Assembly: GCF_012396235.1 (NCBI RefSeq)
Contig: NZ_JAAXPA010000005.1
Location: 285,781-349,780, forward strand
Direction of reading: 5' to 3'
DNA: 64,000 nt
From: Rhodococcus opacus
GTDB taxonomy: Bacteria; Actinomycetota; Actinomycetes; Mycobacteriales; Mycobacteriaceae
Part shown: positions 8,929 through 17,720 of the stretch, piece by piece
How the letters are laid out: each line of letters opens with the position of its first letter
Numbering within the stretch: the first letter of the stretch is position 1
Program-made: the position numbers and the translations under genes
The notes under the pieces: generated by a model
Databases searched by the model: none
What the model saw: the letters and a program-made list of their open reading frames with translations, nothing else
What the model was told of the DNA's origin: nothing

Positions 8929-8983
8929 CCGAACGGGATTTACCTGCTAGCGGGAATGCGTACCCGGGAGTATCAGGTCAACC

Positions 8984-9418
8984 ATGGAAGACATGGTGTT
9001 GCAATTCGGTCGTCTACGGTGCCTGATCGTCGATGACAGCCCACGTTTTTCGGATACTGCTCGGCGACTGCTCGAGCGGCAGGGCATCACGGTGGTCGGC
9101 ATTGCGTCGAACACCGCCGACGCGGTCCGGTCGGCCGCGGAGTTGCAGCCCGATGTCATCCTGGTCGACGTCGAACTCGGCGCGGAGAGTGGATTCGAAC
9201 TCGCGGAGCGGCTCGACGAGGACGCGTTCCCGGCTGCGGTGATCTTGATTTCCACCCACGCCGAGCAGGACCTGGCGGACTTGATCGCCGGGAGCCCCGC
9301 GGTGGGTTTCGTGTCGAAGTCCGAGCTGTCGTCCGAGGCGATCCGGGATCTGCTCGGTGCCGGTGACGGAACCGAAGGGGAGCCGGTGGCTCCGGTCAGC
9401 GGGCCTCGAGGAAGGTGA
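8984..9418 (+). CDS. stand-alone response-regulator receiver protein
   Basis: A 144-aa CheY-like receiver: acidic pair Asp17-Asp18 (LIVDDS), phospho-acceptor Asp62 (ILVDVELG), Thr/Ser switch (ISTHAE) and conserved Lys112 (FVSKSE). There is no DNA-binding domain, only a short Gly/Pro-rich tail. It lies 55 bp downstream of the sensor kinase in the same direction and may act as a phosphate sink or relay. Its 3' end overlaps the convergent gene at 9396 by 23 bp. Confidence 0.85.
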   Translation: MEDMVLQFGRLRCLIVDDSPRFSDTARRLLERQGITVVGIASNTADAVRSAAELQPDVILVDVELGAESGFELAERLDEDAFPAAVILISTHAEQDLADLIAGSPAVGFVSKSELSSEAIRDLLGAGDGTEGEPVAPVSGPRGR

Positions 9419-11030
9419 CGACCGCGAGAACTCGACGGTGATCGTCGCCGGTCTCGGGGAGGTTCAGTTTGGTGAGGATGCTGCGTACGTGTTTCTCGAC
9501 GGTGCCCTCGGTGACCCAGAGTCGGCGGGCGATGCCGGCGTTGGAACGTCCCTCCGCCATGAGGGCCAGTACCTCCCGCTCCCGCGCGCTGAGTGCGGCG
9601 AGCGGGTCGTTGCGCCTGCGGGCGGAGACCAACTCCTGAACCAGCGCGGGGTCGACGACGGAGGCCCCCGCGGCGATGCGCTGGAGGGTGTCGATGAAAT
9701 CGTCCACGTCGGTGATGCGGCTCTTGAGTAGGTAGCCGATTCCGCGGCCGCTGGCGAGTAGCTCCATCGCGTGTTCGACGTCGGCGTGCGCGGACAGGAC
9801 CAGGATGCCGACTTCGGGGAATTCGTCGCGGATCGCCCGGGCCGCGTCGAGCCCTTCGGTGGTGTGGGTCGGGGGCATTCGGATATCGACCATCACCAGG
9901 TCGGGGGCTCGCTCACGGACCAGTTCGAGGAGTGTGGTTGCGTCGCCGGCCTGTTCCAGCACGTCGAAGCCGGAGCGCGTGAGCAGGCTCGCCAACCCCT
10001 CGCGGAGCAGGACGTCGTCTTCGGCCAGGATCACCCGCAGACGTGTCGTCACCGGCCTGCTCTCCGAGCTTGCCCGGGCCCGAGCCGATTGCGGATGGTC
10101 GCGGTCGTGGGGGTCGCCGAGGTCGGTGGGCACCGCCATGTCGTCGACGGTCAGGCCGTGGCGGCGCTGAATCCGCCGCAACTCCTCCCCGAACTCGGCG
10201 GCGCTCGCGGGACGATCCTCGATGTTGCCCGCCATCACATGGTTGATGGCGGAGCGCACGTCGGCGGGAATGTCGGTCTGCGTCGCATTGGACATCGTTC
10301 CGTCGGGGGTCTGCGGCACCTGGGTGGCCGTCTGCTCGGCTCGGGGGCGTTCGATGCCCGCGTGACCGTTGAGCGCACACAGGAGCGTGGCGCCGAGGCT
10401 GTAGAGATCCGACGCCGGTGTGGGGGTCTGTCCCTGGAGTACCTCGGGTGCGGTGAACGCGGGGGAACCGGAGATGAGGCCGGTGGCGGTCTCGAAGCCA
10501 CCCGCGATTCGTGCGATGCCGAAGTCGGTCAGTTGAGGCTCCGCGTACTCGGTGAGCAGGATGTTCGCGGGCTTGATGTCGCGGTGGAGGGTGCCTCGCC
10601 GGTGTGCCGTCTCGAGCGCCCCGGCGATCTTGACCCCGATATGCAGACAGTCCTGCCAGCTCAGAGGGCCTGCCTCGCGGATCAGTGCGTCGAGGGAGTT
10701 GCGTGGGTGGTACTGCATCACGATGTAGGGCATGCCCGATTCCGTGGTACCGCTCTGGAAGATGCTGACGATATTGGGATGCCCGGACAGTTTGCCCATG
10801 GCGTGCTGCTCGCGGAGGAACCGGTCGAGATTGTCCGAGTCGAGCGCGGCAGCGGCAGTCAGCACCTTGATGGCAACAGTGCGTTCGAGCGAGCGCTGCC
10901 AGCAGCAGTAGACCGCTCCGAAACCGCCGCGTCCGACTTCGTGGGCATCGTCGAAGCCGGCCGCGGCCAGCTCTACCGCAATCGCCCCGAGCGGATCGGA
11001 CCGCGTCGCCGGAGGATGGAATTCGGCCAT
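9396..11030 (-). CDS. Ser/Thr protein kinase fused to a NarL/LuxR-type response regulator
   Basis: A single uninterrupted 544-aa frame. Residues about 27-290 form a Hanks-type kinase: Gly loop EVGRGGFGAVY, Lys55 (VAIKV), catalytic HRDIKPAN (Asp151), DFG at 169-171, and APEV. A linker (about 291-328) follows. Residues about 331-450 are a receiver with Asp339/Asp340, phospho-acceptor Asp382 (MVDIRMP) and Lys436, and 478-535 is a LuxR HTH (LSAREREVLALMAEGRSN). Start ATG at 11030 fits the domain boundary; the frame is open further upstream. There is no transmembrane segment. It joins Ser/Thr phosphorylation and two-component signalling in one polypeptide beside a histidine kinase. Confidence 0.92.
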   Translation of the reverse strand: MAEFHPPATRSDPLGAIAVELAAAGFDDAHEVGRGGFGAVYCCWQRSLERTVAIKVLTAAAALDSDNLDRFLREQHAMGKLSGHPNIVSIFQSGTTESGMPYIVMQYHPRNSLDALIREAGPLSWQDCLHIGVKIAGALETAHRRGTLHRDIKPANILLTEYAEPQLTDFGIARIAGGFETATGLISGSPAFTAPEVLQGQTPTPASDLYSLGATLLCALNGHAGIERPRAEQTATQVPQTPDGTMSNATQTDIPADVRSAINHVMAGNIEDRPASAAEFGEELRRIQRRHGLTVDDMAVPTDLGDPHDRDHPQSARARASSESRPVTTRLRVILAEDDVLLREGLASLLTRSGFDVLEQAGDATTLLELVRERAPDLVMVDIRMPPTHTTEGLDAARAIRDEFPEVGILVLSAHADVEHAMELLASGRGIGYLLKSRITDVDDFIDTLQRIAAGASVVDPALVQELVSARRRNDPLAALSAREREVLALMAEGRSNAGIARRLWVTEGTVEKHVRSILTKLNLPETGDDHRRVLAVVTFLEAR

Positions 11031-11340
11031 CGTCGACCCCGAGTTTCCCCGTCCATGAGAAAAGCGCCCGATCACCGTGAAAGTGACCGACTTCGAGAAT
11101 ACTTCATCGGCGCCCGGCCCGACACGCCATGACGCCGTCTCGCACACAACGAACAATCATGGCATTGCAGCTACCTGGAAGACCGAGATTGCGGCTGGTT
11201 GCATCCGCAAGCTCCTGCTGGCAGTGACGACGCGGGGTTCCGTTTCCGCGACGATTTATATCAATGGTCGTTCGATCATCAACCCATCGCAAGCACCGCA
11301 CAAGTCGGCGCAGCACAGAAAGAAAATGAAGGTGAGGACA
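11031..11340. other. intergenic region between divergent genes
   Basis: About 310 bp between the kinase-regulator fusion and the secreted Gly-rich protein, lower in GC than its surroundings, with the AT-rich stretch TTTATATCAATGG near 11255. It must hold promoters for both genes. I see no convincing ORF or RNA structure. Confidence 0.4.
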
Positions 11341-11649
11341 ATGAACAAGTTCGCAATCCGCACGGCGGTCGCCGCGGCGGCAATCGCACCCCTGCTCGCT
11401 CTCGGTGCCGGAACTGCTTCCGCCGCAACAGTACCCGATGTGGTTACACCCGCTGCTCGTGTCGTGCCGGATGCGGGGCCCGTGACGGACCTCCCGGATT
11501 CCGGTTTCCCCTGGGGCTGGCCGGGAGCGACGGGGCCGTTCGGACCCGGACGACAGGATGTCGGGCCCTTCCACGGGGGGTTCGGCGGCTTCGGAGGTTT
11601 CGGGCACTTCGGCCACTTCGGCGGCTTCGGTGGACACGGTGGGTTCTAG
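11341..11649 (+). CDS. secreted Gly/Phe/His-rich protein
   Basis: A 102-aa protein with a clear Sec signal peptide (MNKFAIRTAVAAAAIAPLLA, cleavage after ASA near residue 28). A short Pro-rich stretch follows, and the last 30 residues are imperfect repeats of Gly-Gly-Phe and Gly-His-Phe. The start ATG follows AAGGTGAGGACA. Such small Gly-rich exported proteins are common in Rhodococcus and Mycobacterium; the function is unknown. His residues in the repeats could bind metal, but that is speculation. A strong hairpin follows at 11685. Confidence 0.7.
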   Translation: MNKFAIRTAVAAAAIAPLLALGAGTASAATVPDVVTPAARVVPDAGPVTDLPDSGFPWGWPGATGPFGPGRQDVGPFHGGFGGFGGFGHFGHFGGFGGHGGF

Positions 11650-11684
11650 CCGCGGACGTCGGTTTCGGGTGCTCCACCCCTGAT

Positions 11685-11712
11685 CGGCTGTGCCCGAGAG
11701 CGGGCACAGCCG
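11685..11712 (+). terminator. strong stem-loop after Gly-rich gene
   Basis: Perfect 11-bp stem CGGCTGTGCCC / GGGCACAGCCG with a 6-base loop, 35 bp after the stop codon. There is no clear T-tract on this strand, as is usual for actinobacterial terminators. Confidence 0.6.
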
Positions 11713-11977
11713 AATGGAAGAAAAGGGCAGGAACGTCCCGGCGATCAAGCGAATCACCTTCGCCCCGAGCGCAATCCGTGAACCCAAATGTATCACGCCG
11801 ACCGCAACGCTTCACTGCGATGAGCGATGCGGTGCTCGGCAATGTATTCGACTTGGCTGCATCGTCGTTCGATTGATGCGCACCTCCCGTCCGTGGCGCG
11901 GACCGATCCGGTCGACGCCGCCGTCTGACCCGAGTACTTCGACCCGTCACCGACCACCCACACGAGGAGCATTAGTC
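11713..11977. other. intergenic region without recognised gene
   Basis: No supported ORF between the terminator hairpin and the hydrolase stub. CACGAGGAGCATTAGTC at 11961-11977 looks like the ribosome-binding leader of the truncated hydrolase gene. Confidence 0.4.
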
Positions 11978-12121
11978 ATGCCGTACGTCGCCACTGCTGA
12001 TGGCACCGAGATCTATTACACCGAGCAGGGAACCGACGTCATGCCTCTCACCAACCGAACGGGTCACGGTCCGCTCCGGGTACCCACGTATTGCCGGGGT
12101 CGGTCCACTGACGCCGTTTGA
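11978..12121 (+). pseudogene. N-terminal stub of an alpha/beta hydrolase (haloperoxidase type)
   Basis: The frame opens MPYVATADGTEIYYTEQG, the typical first strands of non-haem chloroperoxidase-like alpha/beta hydrolases, with a good leader (GAGGAG). After about 20 codons family similarity stops: from about 12040 the frame runs antisense through the end of the convergent deformylase gene. The nucleophile elbow and everything after it are missing. This is a 3'-truncated remnant ending at a deletion or rearrangement junction. Confidence 0.65.
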
Positions 12122-12590
12122 TCATCTTGCGCGCGGCGCGGTGATTGCGTCCGACGAGCCGGTCGAGGTAGAGATGCCCGGCGAGATGATCGGTTTCGTG
12201 CTGCAGGCAGCGGGCCAGATAACCGGTGCCCTCGACGGAGATCGGGTTGTTGTCGATGTCCACGCCGACCACCCTCGCCCAGTCGGCTCGGCCCGTAGGG
12301 TAACGCTCGCCCGGAACGGAGAGGCATCCTTCGAGTTCGTCCGGGTCGGGCATGGTCTCGGGCAGCGGCGAAGTCTCGAGCATCGGATTGATGACGTGCC
12401 CTCGATGTCGCCGGGTGTCCTCGACCAGGTCGTACACGAAGATCGCCCTCGGGTCTCCGACTTGGTTGGCGGCCAGGCCGGCTCCGTGAGCTGCGGTGTT
12501 GGTCTCGTAGAGGTCGTCGACGAAGGCGGCGAGTTCGCTGTCGAACGCGGTGACCGTCACCGCTGGTGTGGTCAGTCTGGTGTCTCCGGC
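12048..12590 (-). pseudogene. def: peptide deformylase, 5'-truncated
   Basis: All three deformylase motifs are present: [18 protein letters not shown] (metal Cys) and QHETDHLAG (metal His pair). Upstream of the only usable start (GTG 12560) the frame still reads [13 protein letters not shown], the normal N-terminal strand, and then loses similarity at about 12590 without a start codon. So the first 10-20 codons and the promoter are gone. A product from GTG 12560 would lack the first strand, and its activity is doubtful. The break coincides with the truncated 5' end of the divergent padR gene. Confidence 0.6.
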
Positions 12591-12600
12591 ACGCGACGCG

Positions 12601-13062
12601 CGTCTGGATCGAGCCGAATTGTGGTCACAGGTGAAACCCGGGTCGCTCTACGGTGCGTTGCATCGGCTCGAAGACGAGGGTCTGATCCGCCCGTTGCGGA
12701 CAGAGCGGGACGGAGCATTGCCCGCCAGAACCGTGTACGAGATCACGGCGGAAGGAACCAGGGAACTCCGAGCGCTCCGCGACGAGGCGTTCACCGAGTT
12801 CGAACTCAAACCGGACCCCGTCGACCTCGCCCTGGCTGTGAGCGCAGATCTCGACCGGGAGGTGCTCCGCGGCTACGTCGAGGACCGCATCGCCGTCCTC
12901 GCGGCACGCGAGCTGCAGTTCGATCACCAGCTCGATCGCCGATGGCCCGACCAGAGTACTGCCGACGATCTCATCGTCGCCCACGCCAAGATGCGCATCC
13001 AGACCGAGATCGCCTGGCACAAGAAAGTCCTCGCCGACATCGACAAGCTGGAGGCACGGTGA
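12601..13062 (+). pseudogene. PadR-family regulator, 5'-truncated
   Basis: The frame contains the winged-helix core [20 protein letters not shown], the wing (RTVYEITAEG) and a C-terminal Vir-like helical domain, but the first helix expected before it is absent. Family similarity begins around 12601. A GTG at 12550 could initiate translation, but its first 17 codons run antisense through def. The gene appears to have lost its 5' end in the same event that truncated def. Confidence 0.6.
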
Positions 13063-13083
13063 TCCGCGGGGAATAGGCGCCGG

Positions 13084-13389
13084 TCAGCGGCGGCTGCCGG
13101 AACGGAGTCGGCGGGCGTGCCGTCGGCGGTCGGCTTCGGTCATCCCGCCCCAGATTCCGTACGGTTCGTCCTCGGCCAGGGCGTGGTCGCGGCACTGGGC
13201 GAGTACGGGACAGTCCTGGCAGATCTGCTGGGCGTTCGCTTCGCGACGGGCGCGGGCATGACCGCGTTCGCCGTCGGGGGAGAAGAACACCGACGATGCG
13301 ACTCCGCGGCATGAGGCCAGCTCGCGCCAATCCTCGGGGTGGGGCGCGGCCGCGGGGGCCGGTGTTCGTGACGTTTCTGCCAACAGCAC
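13084..13389 (-). CDS. WhiB-family iron-sulfur regulator
   Basis: A 101-aa Wbl protein with four cluster cysteines, Cys27, Cys57, Cys60 and Cys66 (ASCRG and ICQDCPVLAQC), the GIWGGMTE turn after them, and a basic C-terminal tail (RRRHARRLRSGSRR) for DNA binding. The GTG start at 13389 has GGAAGGA just upstream and gives the usual family length; the frame extends further 5' without support. It sits intact inside a decayed neighbourhood. Wbl proteins respond to oxygen or nitric oxide and often work with sigma factors. Confidence 0.9.
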   Translation of the reverse strand: MLLAETSRTPAPAAAPHPEDWRELASCRGVASSVFFSPDGERGHARARREANAQQICQDCPVLAQCRDHALAEDEPYGIWGGMTEADRRRHARRLRSGSRR

Positions 13390-13632
13390 TGCGGTCCTTC
13401 CGTTCCCGGCGCGTGGAACAGAACCACGTGTCGGGAAACAGATATCGATGTTCTTCGTGTGAGCGCCGGTATCGGTTACGAGCGTTCCCGTTAACAAACC
13501 GGACGGCCTGTTTAAAGATATACCGGACGACCACACGCCTGCGCCACTGGGTCGGATGTCCAGTAGTGCGGCGGTGCATCGACGTGTTTACGGATGGATT
13601 GACGAGTGTGTCGGGAGTGGCTTCCGCGGTCG

Positions 13633-14000
13633 TTAACGTTGCACGGCGGAGTCGAGGAGTGGAACCACCTGTCCCAGTGCCCAATCGAGGCTGGGCGGTG
13701 AGGGGAAGGCGATGGACTGCGCCAGCGTCGGTGCCAGCGGCACGTATGCGCCGCGTTCGACGGCGCCGAGCGATTGGAATGCCGGCTGCTGTTCCAGACT
13801 CTCCAATGCGCCGTTGGAACTCGTTGCCAGGATGAGATCGGCATCGGTGTCGGCGAGTAGTTCAGTGCTGATCTGGGCACGCCCGGGGATGTTGCTGACA
13901 GGTTGTGCCGTGGCGAACGGGATCAGTGTCAACCCCGGTTGGTCGAGGAACTTCGCTCCGGCGTCGTCGGTCGAATTGACGACGTAGGGAATGGCGCAAC
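13633..14000 (-). pseudogene. C-terminal fragment of iron-siderophore ABC substrate-binding protein
   Basis: The frame reads like the last third of a FepB/FecB-type periplasmic protein (TDADLILATSSNGALESL, then AVERGAYVPLAP and a C-terminal helix). Codons upstream continue as IPYVVNSTDDAGAKFLDQPG to about 14000, where the end of the SGNH hydrolase gene begins. The signal sequence, lipobox and N-lobe are absent, and there is no plausible start, so this is a remnant rather than a small gene. Confidence 0.6.
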
Positions 14001-14008
14001 CAGGCCGA

Positions 14009-14941
14009 TCATGGACGGGTCGCGACGACGAGTGCCGCCATTGCCCTCAGCCCTTCGTGCGTGGGGTGCAGGGGCATCGTGAACGATCGGGGGACGAGGC
14101 CTTCGAACCACCGGAGATCGGATCCGGCGCATGCATCGTGCCCTACCGCGGCGGCGGCCACGTCGACGAAGTACGCGCCGTTACTCCGTGCCGCGTCGGC
14201 GAGAGCGCTGTTCATTCTCACGAAGAACTGCACCACGAAGGCGGCGTCGGCATCGCTGGTGGGGATGTAGGGCCAGCAACCGCGGTCGCCGAAGATGCCG
14301 CCGTGCCCCACCAGGAGCACGGTCGCAGCGGGGGCCTTCTCGGTGATCGCAGCCAGGGTGGTGGACACCTTCGGGCCGAGCACGGTGAGAGCGTCGTTCA
14401 TGCGCTGGGCGGTGGTGGCGTCGGAGCGACAGTTCGCGTCGAGCCCCGGGGCGAGCGTGTAGCAGGGCTCCACCAACGACGACCACGCGATGTCGTTTCC
14501 CCCGATGCTGACGGTGACGAGCGTCGTGTCCGGCCGGAGTGCCCCGATCTGCGGTGGTTGAGGTCCGGTGATGGTGAATTGTGTTTTTTCCGTGATGTTT
14601 TCGGTCTTTGCTGCCGCGCACGCCCTGCTGACGTACGATTCCGCGCGCAGGGTGTCGGCGACGATCTGCGGGTACGCGTCGGCTGTGCGGAAGCACCCGT
14701 CTCGGATCGACAACGGATCGTGTAGCGACCCGGTGGCTCGCGAATCACCCAACGCGACATACCGGATGGCGGAGTCGGGCGCGGCGTCGGCCACCGCGAG
14801 ATGCGCCCACGGGAGTGCGAGCGCCACCACGCACCCGACGAGGATCGACGACAGAGTCGACTTCACGGGAGGGCTTCGAGGACGACCGGATGGTGTCGGG
14901 CCGGCGCGTTTTTCGTCATCACTCATCTTATTTCCGCGCAC
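14009..14941 (-). CDS. secreted SGNH/GDSL hydrolase
   Basis: A 310-aa protein with an N-terminal membrane/signal segment (about residues 28-52) and the SGNH blocks: block I VALGDSRATGS with nucleophile Ser67, block III SIGGNDI, and block V HPTHEGL with the catalytic Asp/His region. Cysteines occur in pairs, fitting an exported disulfide-bonded esterase/lipase. The start may be ATG 14941 or ATG 14926. The gene is intact although both neighbours are fragments. The substrate is unknown; related actinobacterial enzymes are lipases or acyl-esterases. Confidence 0.85.
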   Translation of the reverse strand: MRGNKMSDDEKRAGPTPSGRPRSPPVKSTLSSILVGCVVALALPWAHLAVADAAPDSAIRYVALGDSRATGSLHDPLSIRDGCFRTADAYPQIVADTLRAESYVSRACAAAKTENITEKTQFTITGPQPPQIGALRPDTTLVTVSIGGNDIAWSSLVEPCYTLAPGLDANCRSDATTAQRMNDALTVLGPKVSTTLAAITEKAPAATVLLVGHGGIFGDRGCWPYIPTSDADAAFVVQFFVRMNSALADAARSNGAYFVDVAAAAVGHDACAGSDLRWFEGLVPRSFTMPLHPTHEGLRAMAALVVATRP

Positions 14942-15020
14942 CGGATATCGCCTGGCTTCGACGGACTCGGAGGAAAATTCGGCCTACCGACGTAACTCAG
15001 ATACTACTAGTCTCCGAAAT

Positions 15021-15493
15021 ATGAGCATCTTCGGCGGCCGGAACTATCCCGTGATCGACCTGGACGGCGCTCCATGGCCGGCAAGCTGCCCGTGCCCGGC
15101 ATGGCCGTCTACAACGCCAGCAAGTTCGGGGCGGTGGGGCTCTCCGCCTCCGTCCGGGCGGAGTTCGCTCCCGCCGGCGTCAGTGTGAGCACCGTACTTC
15201 CCAGCGCGGTGCGCACCGGACTGTCGTCGGGTGTGCCGCTGGGCGGCGGGATGCCGACCGTCGACCCGGAAGACGTCGCGGACGCCATCGTCCGGACGCT
15301 GGACCATCGTCGCGCCGAAACCGCCGTGCCCCGGTACCTCGCCGGGTGGGATCTGATCGACGCCGTGGTCCCGGAGCGTCTCCTCGATCTCGGCCGCCGT
15401 CTGATCGACGACCGGCGGGCGCTCACTGCCGTCGACCCCGTCGGGCGCGCCGACTACGACCGCCGGCTCGCCCGCCAGTCGCGGACGCCGTAG
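15021..15493 (+). pseudogene. short-chain dehydrogenase with internal deletion
   Basis: The segment starts MSIFGGRNYPV, a typical N-terminus of a Rhodococcus SDR subgroup, but the expected cofactor motif TGxxxGIG and about 130 further codons are missing. From 15074, in a different frame, it resumes with AGKLPVPGMAVYNASKFG, containing the catalytic Tyr-x-x-x-Lys, and runs to a normal C-terminus. The intervening IDLDGA may be a second leftover of the Rossmann region. Without the NAD-binding half it cannot be active. Confidence 0.7.
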
Positions 15494-15495
15494 CG

Positions 15496-16251
15496 CTACG
15501 CCATCAGCGGTGCCAGCCGCTCCGCATGCTCCCGCAGCGACGGGACGTGGCGCAGCATGAGGTGTTCGTGATCGACATGTCCCGACAGTGCCAGACTGCC
15601 GACGAGGGCGCCCGTTCCGGACCGGACGGGAACGGCCACGCAGGCCGACGCGTCCTGGAGTTCCGCGAGTTGGGTGGCGAAGCCCTGGCTCCGGATCAGG
15701 TCCAGATTCGCGAGCAGCTCGCTCCTTACGACGATGGTGCGGGCCGTCAGCGCCCGTGGCTCCCAACGGGGAATCACGGATTCGAGTTCCGACTTCTCCG
15801 CGAGAAGGAGCTTGCCGACCGCACACGCGTAGAGGTGCTGGTTGAGAAACGACTCGTCCTCCGGCGGCGGGTATTCGGGGTCCGCGTCGGCCGTGCGGAC
15901 GGCGACGTTGGTGTAGAAGAACAGGTGGACCCCGAAGCGCACCGACAGTCGCAGTTCGGCGAGAACCTCACGCGCCGCCGCACACACGGTGGGCACGACG
16001 GCGGCGTCGACGAGGATCCCGATCTTCTGGCCCAGCGCGAACCCGGACAGATCGGGGAGCCGCACCACATAGCCTTCGCCGACGAGAATGTTGAGCAGTC
16101 GATACGTGGTCGCCGACGGCATCGACAGGCGGGCCGCGATGTCTTTCGCTGTGACACCCGAGCCGGCCCGGGCCACCTCCTCGAGCACCCGCAGGGCGCT
16201 GGTGACGGCCTTGGGCTGACGCCCCGACAGGGCTCTGTCGTCGGCGCTCAC
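15496..16251 (-). CDS. IclR-family transcriptional regulator
   Basis: A 251-aa regulator with an N-terminal winged HTH (about residues 17-68: VTAKDIAARLSMPSATTYRL) and a C-terminal IclR effector domain ending near LSLREHAERL-type helices. The GTG start at 16251 overlaps the TGA of the permease gene (GTGA), so the two are co-transcribed. It probably controls amine/amino-acid uptake and the divergent aldehyde dehydrogenase/amine oxidase operon, perhaps through the repeated decamers at 17829-17960; this is inference. Confidence 0.85.
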   Translation of the reverse strand: MSADDRALSGRQPKAVTSALRVLEEVARAGSGVTAKDIAARLSMPSATTYRLLNILVGEGYVVRLPDLSGFALGQKIGILVDAAVVPTVCAAAREVLAELRLSVRFGVHLFFYTNVAVRTADADPEYPPPEDESFLNQHLYACAVGKLLLAEKSELESVIPRWEPRALTARTIVVRSELLANLDLIRSQGFATQLAELQDASACVAVPVRSGTGALVGSLALSGHVDHEHLMLRHVPSLREHAERLAPLMA

Positions 16252-17720
16252 CGGCGGACCTCCCACGGTCGGTACCGGCCGAGCAGGTCTTCGGCCACGG
16301 CCTCGTCGTACACACCCATCCGTTCTCCGATTCCGGGGGATCGCCGCGCGCGGATCGCGAAGACCGCGGCGCCGACAAGCATCAGAAGCACGTAGACGGC
16401 GGTCGCCGCGCCCGCGACATACGTCCGCGAGAACGCCGCCCACCCGACCAGTGCCACCATCGCGGTCGCCGTCAGCACGCCGACGAGCACGGGAAGTCGA
16501 GTGAGTTCGCCGATCCGCCGGAGGAACGCCGGCGTCGCGACGCACAACAGGACGTACGCCAGGACGTAGCCGTGGGCGGACACGGCGAGGAGTCCGATCA
16601 GGACGTCGCGGCTCGAACCGCTGACGAACAGACAAAGGACGGGCACCGCGACGACGACCGGCATCGCGGCCGTCAACGCCACATGCGGAGTGTGGAACCG
16701 GTGGTGCGTCCGGCCGAACACACTCGGAACCACCCCTTCGCGGCCCATCGCGAACAGGGTGCGCGACAGCGCCGTCGTCGAACCGAGGACGCACGCGAAC
16801 CAGGAGGCGGTGATGCCGAGTTCCATGACGATCGACAGCGCCGACGAACCTGCGCCGGACGAGTCGGGCAACGTGAGGACGATCGGTAGCGAGTCGACTC
16901 CCTGCCGCACCGGCTCCGGCAACTGCAGGGCGGCCGCGAACACGTACAGAACGCCCAGCGCGATGGGGGTCCACCGGATGGCGCGCGGGACGGCGACGAA
17001 CGGGTTGCGGGCCTCCCGCGCCACCGTGCCCGCGCTCTCGAATCCGACGAACGACGTGATCGCGAGCAGTACGGCGAACCCGACCGCGGATCCTGACTTC
17101 GCGCCGCCCGCGGCCGGGGTCGCGCCCTCGCGGACCGATTGCACGAACGCGACCACCAGCGCGGCGGAGGCGGCCACGATCGCGAAGACCTCGATGGCGA
17201 GCATGATCCGCGCCGACAATTGCACGCCCCGGACCATGAGGAGAAGGGCCAGCAGTCCGACGATCGCCGCGAGGACCGCGATGAGGGGCGACCCCGCCGG
17301 AAGCCCGACTCGGCCGAGCAGCGCGGCGAGGTAACTCGCGGCACCGAGCGTGCTCGCCATGGCCGCGGCCGCGTAACCGACGAGCAGCGACCAGCCCCCG
17401 CCGAAGCCGGGCACCGCCCCGAGTCCCTTCACGATGTAGCTGTAGAGACCGCTGACGGCCACCATCCGGGTGGCGAATTGTCCGATGCAGTAGCCGACCG
17501 CCGTCATCAGAATCGCCGCCGCGACGAACACCGCAATGGTCGCCCGGCCCGCGTCGGGTATGACGAGAGCAGGCAGCGTGACCATCACGGCCGACGGTGC
17601 GACCGCGGAAACGGACTGCCCGAGCACCTGGACGAAACTCAGACGCGCCCGCTCGAGACCGGCGACCGGTGATCTACTTCTGATTCTCGGTGTACCGGAC
17701 ACCACGCACCTGCTCTCCAC
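16248..17720 (-). CDS. APC-superfamily amino acid/amine permease
   Basis: A 490-aa integral membrane protein with about 12 hydrophobic segments and APC features near the start (QSVSAVAPSAVMV, then GYCIGQFA and a Gly-rich GLGAVPGFGGGW) and the ARNPFVAVPRAI loop typical of amino-acid/polyamine permeases. It probably imports an amino acid or primary amine by proton symport. It is co-transcribed with the IclR gene and divergent from the amine oxidase operon, which carries its own permease. The start is ATG 17720 or a GTG a few codons later. Confidence 0.85.
   Translation of the reverse strand: MESRCVVSGTPRIRSRSPVAGLERARLSFVQVLGQSVSAVAPSAVMVTLPALVIPDAGRATIAVFVAAAILMTAVGYCIGQFATRMVAVSGLYSYIVKGLGAVPGFGGGWSLLVGYAAAAMASTLGAASYLAALLGRVGLPAGSPLIAVLAAIVGLLALLLMVRGVQLSARIMLAIEVFAIVAASAALVVAFVQSVREGATPAAGGAKSGSAVGFAVLLAITSFVGFESAGTVAREARNPFVAVPRAIRWTPIALGVLYVFAAALQLPEPVRQGVDSLPIVLTLPDSSGAGSSALSIVMELGITASWFACVLGSTTALSRTLFAMGREGVVPSVFGRTHHRFHTPHVALTAAMPVVVAVPVLCLFVSGSSRDVLIGLLAVSAHGYVLAYVLLCVATPAFLRRIGELTRLPVLVGVLTATAMVALVGWAAFSRTYVAGAATAVYVLLMLVGAAVFAIRARRSPGIGERMGVYDEAVAEDLLGRYRPWEVRR

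Noticed and set aside
9357..11132. Plus-strand ORFs opposite the kinase/response-regulator fusion
   Set aside because: No recognisable domains; the minus strand has complete kinase, receiver and HTH motifs.
11560..11649. GGC/TTC-rich repeats as a DNA repeat element
   Set aside because: They encode the Gly-Phe/His tail of a secreted protein with a proper signal peptide; low-complexity coding DNA explains them.
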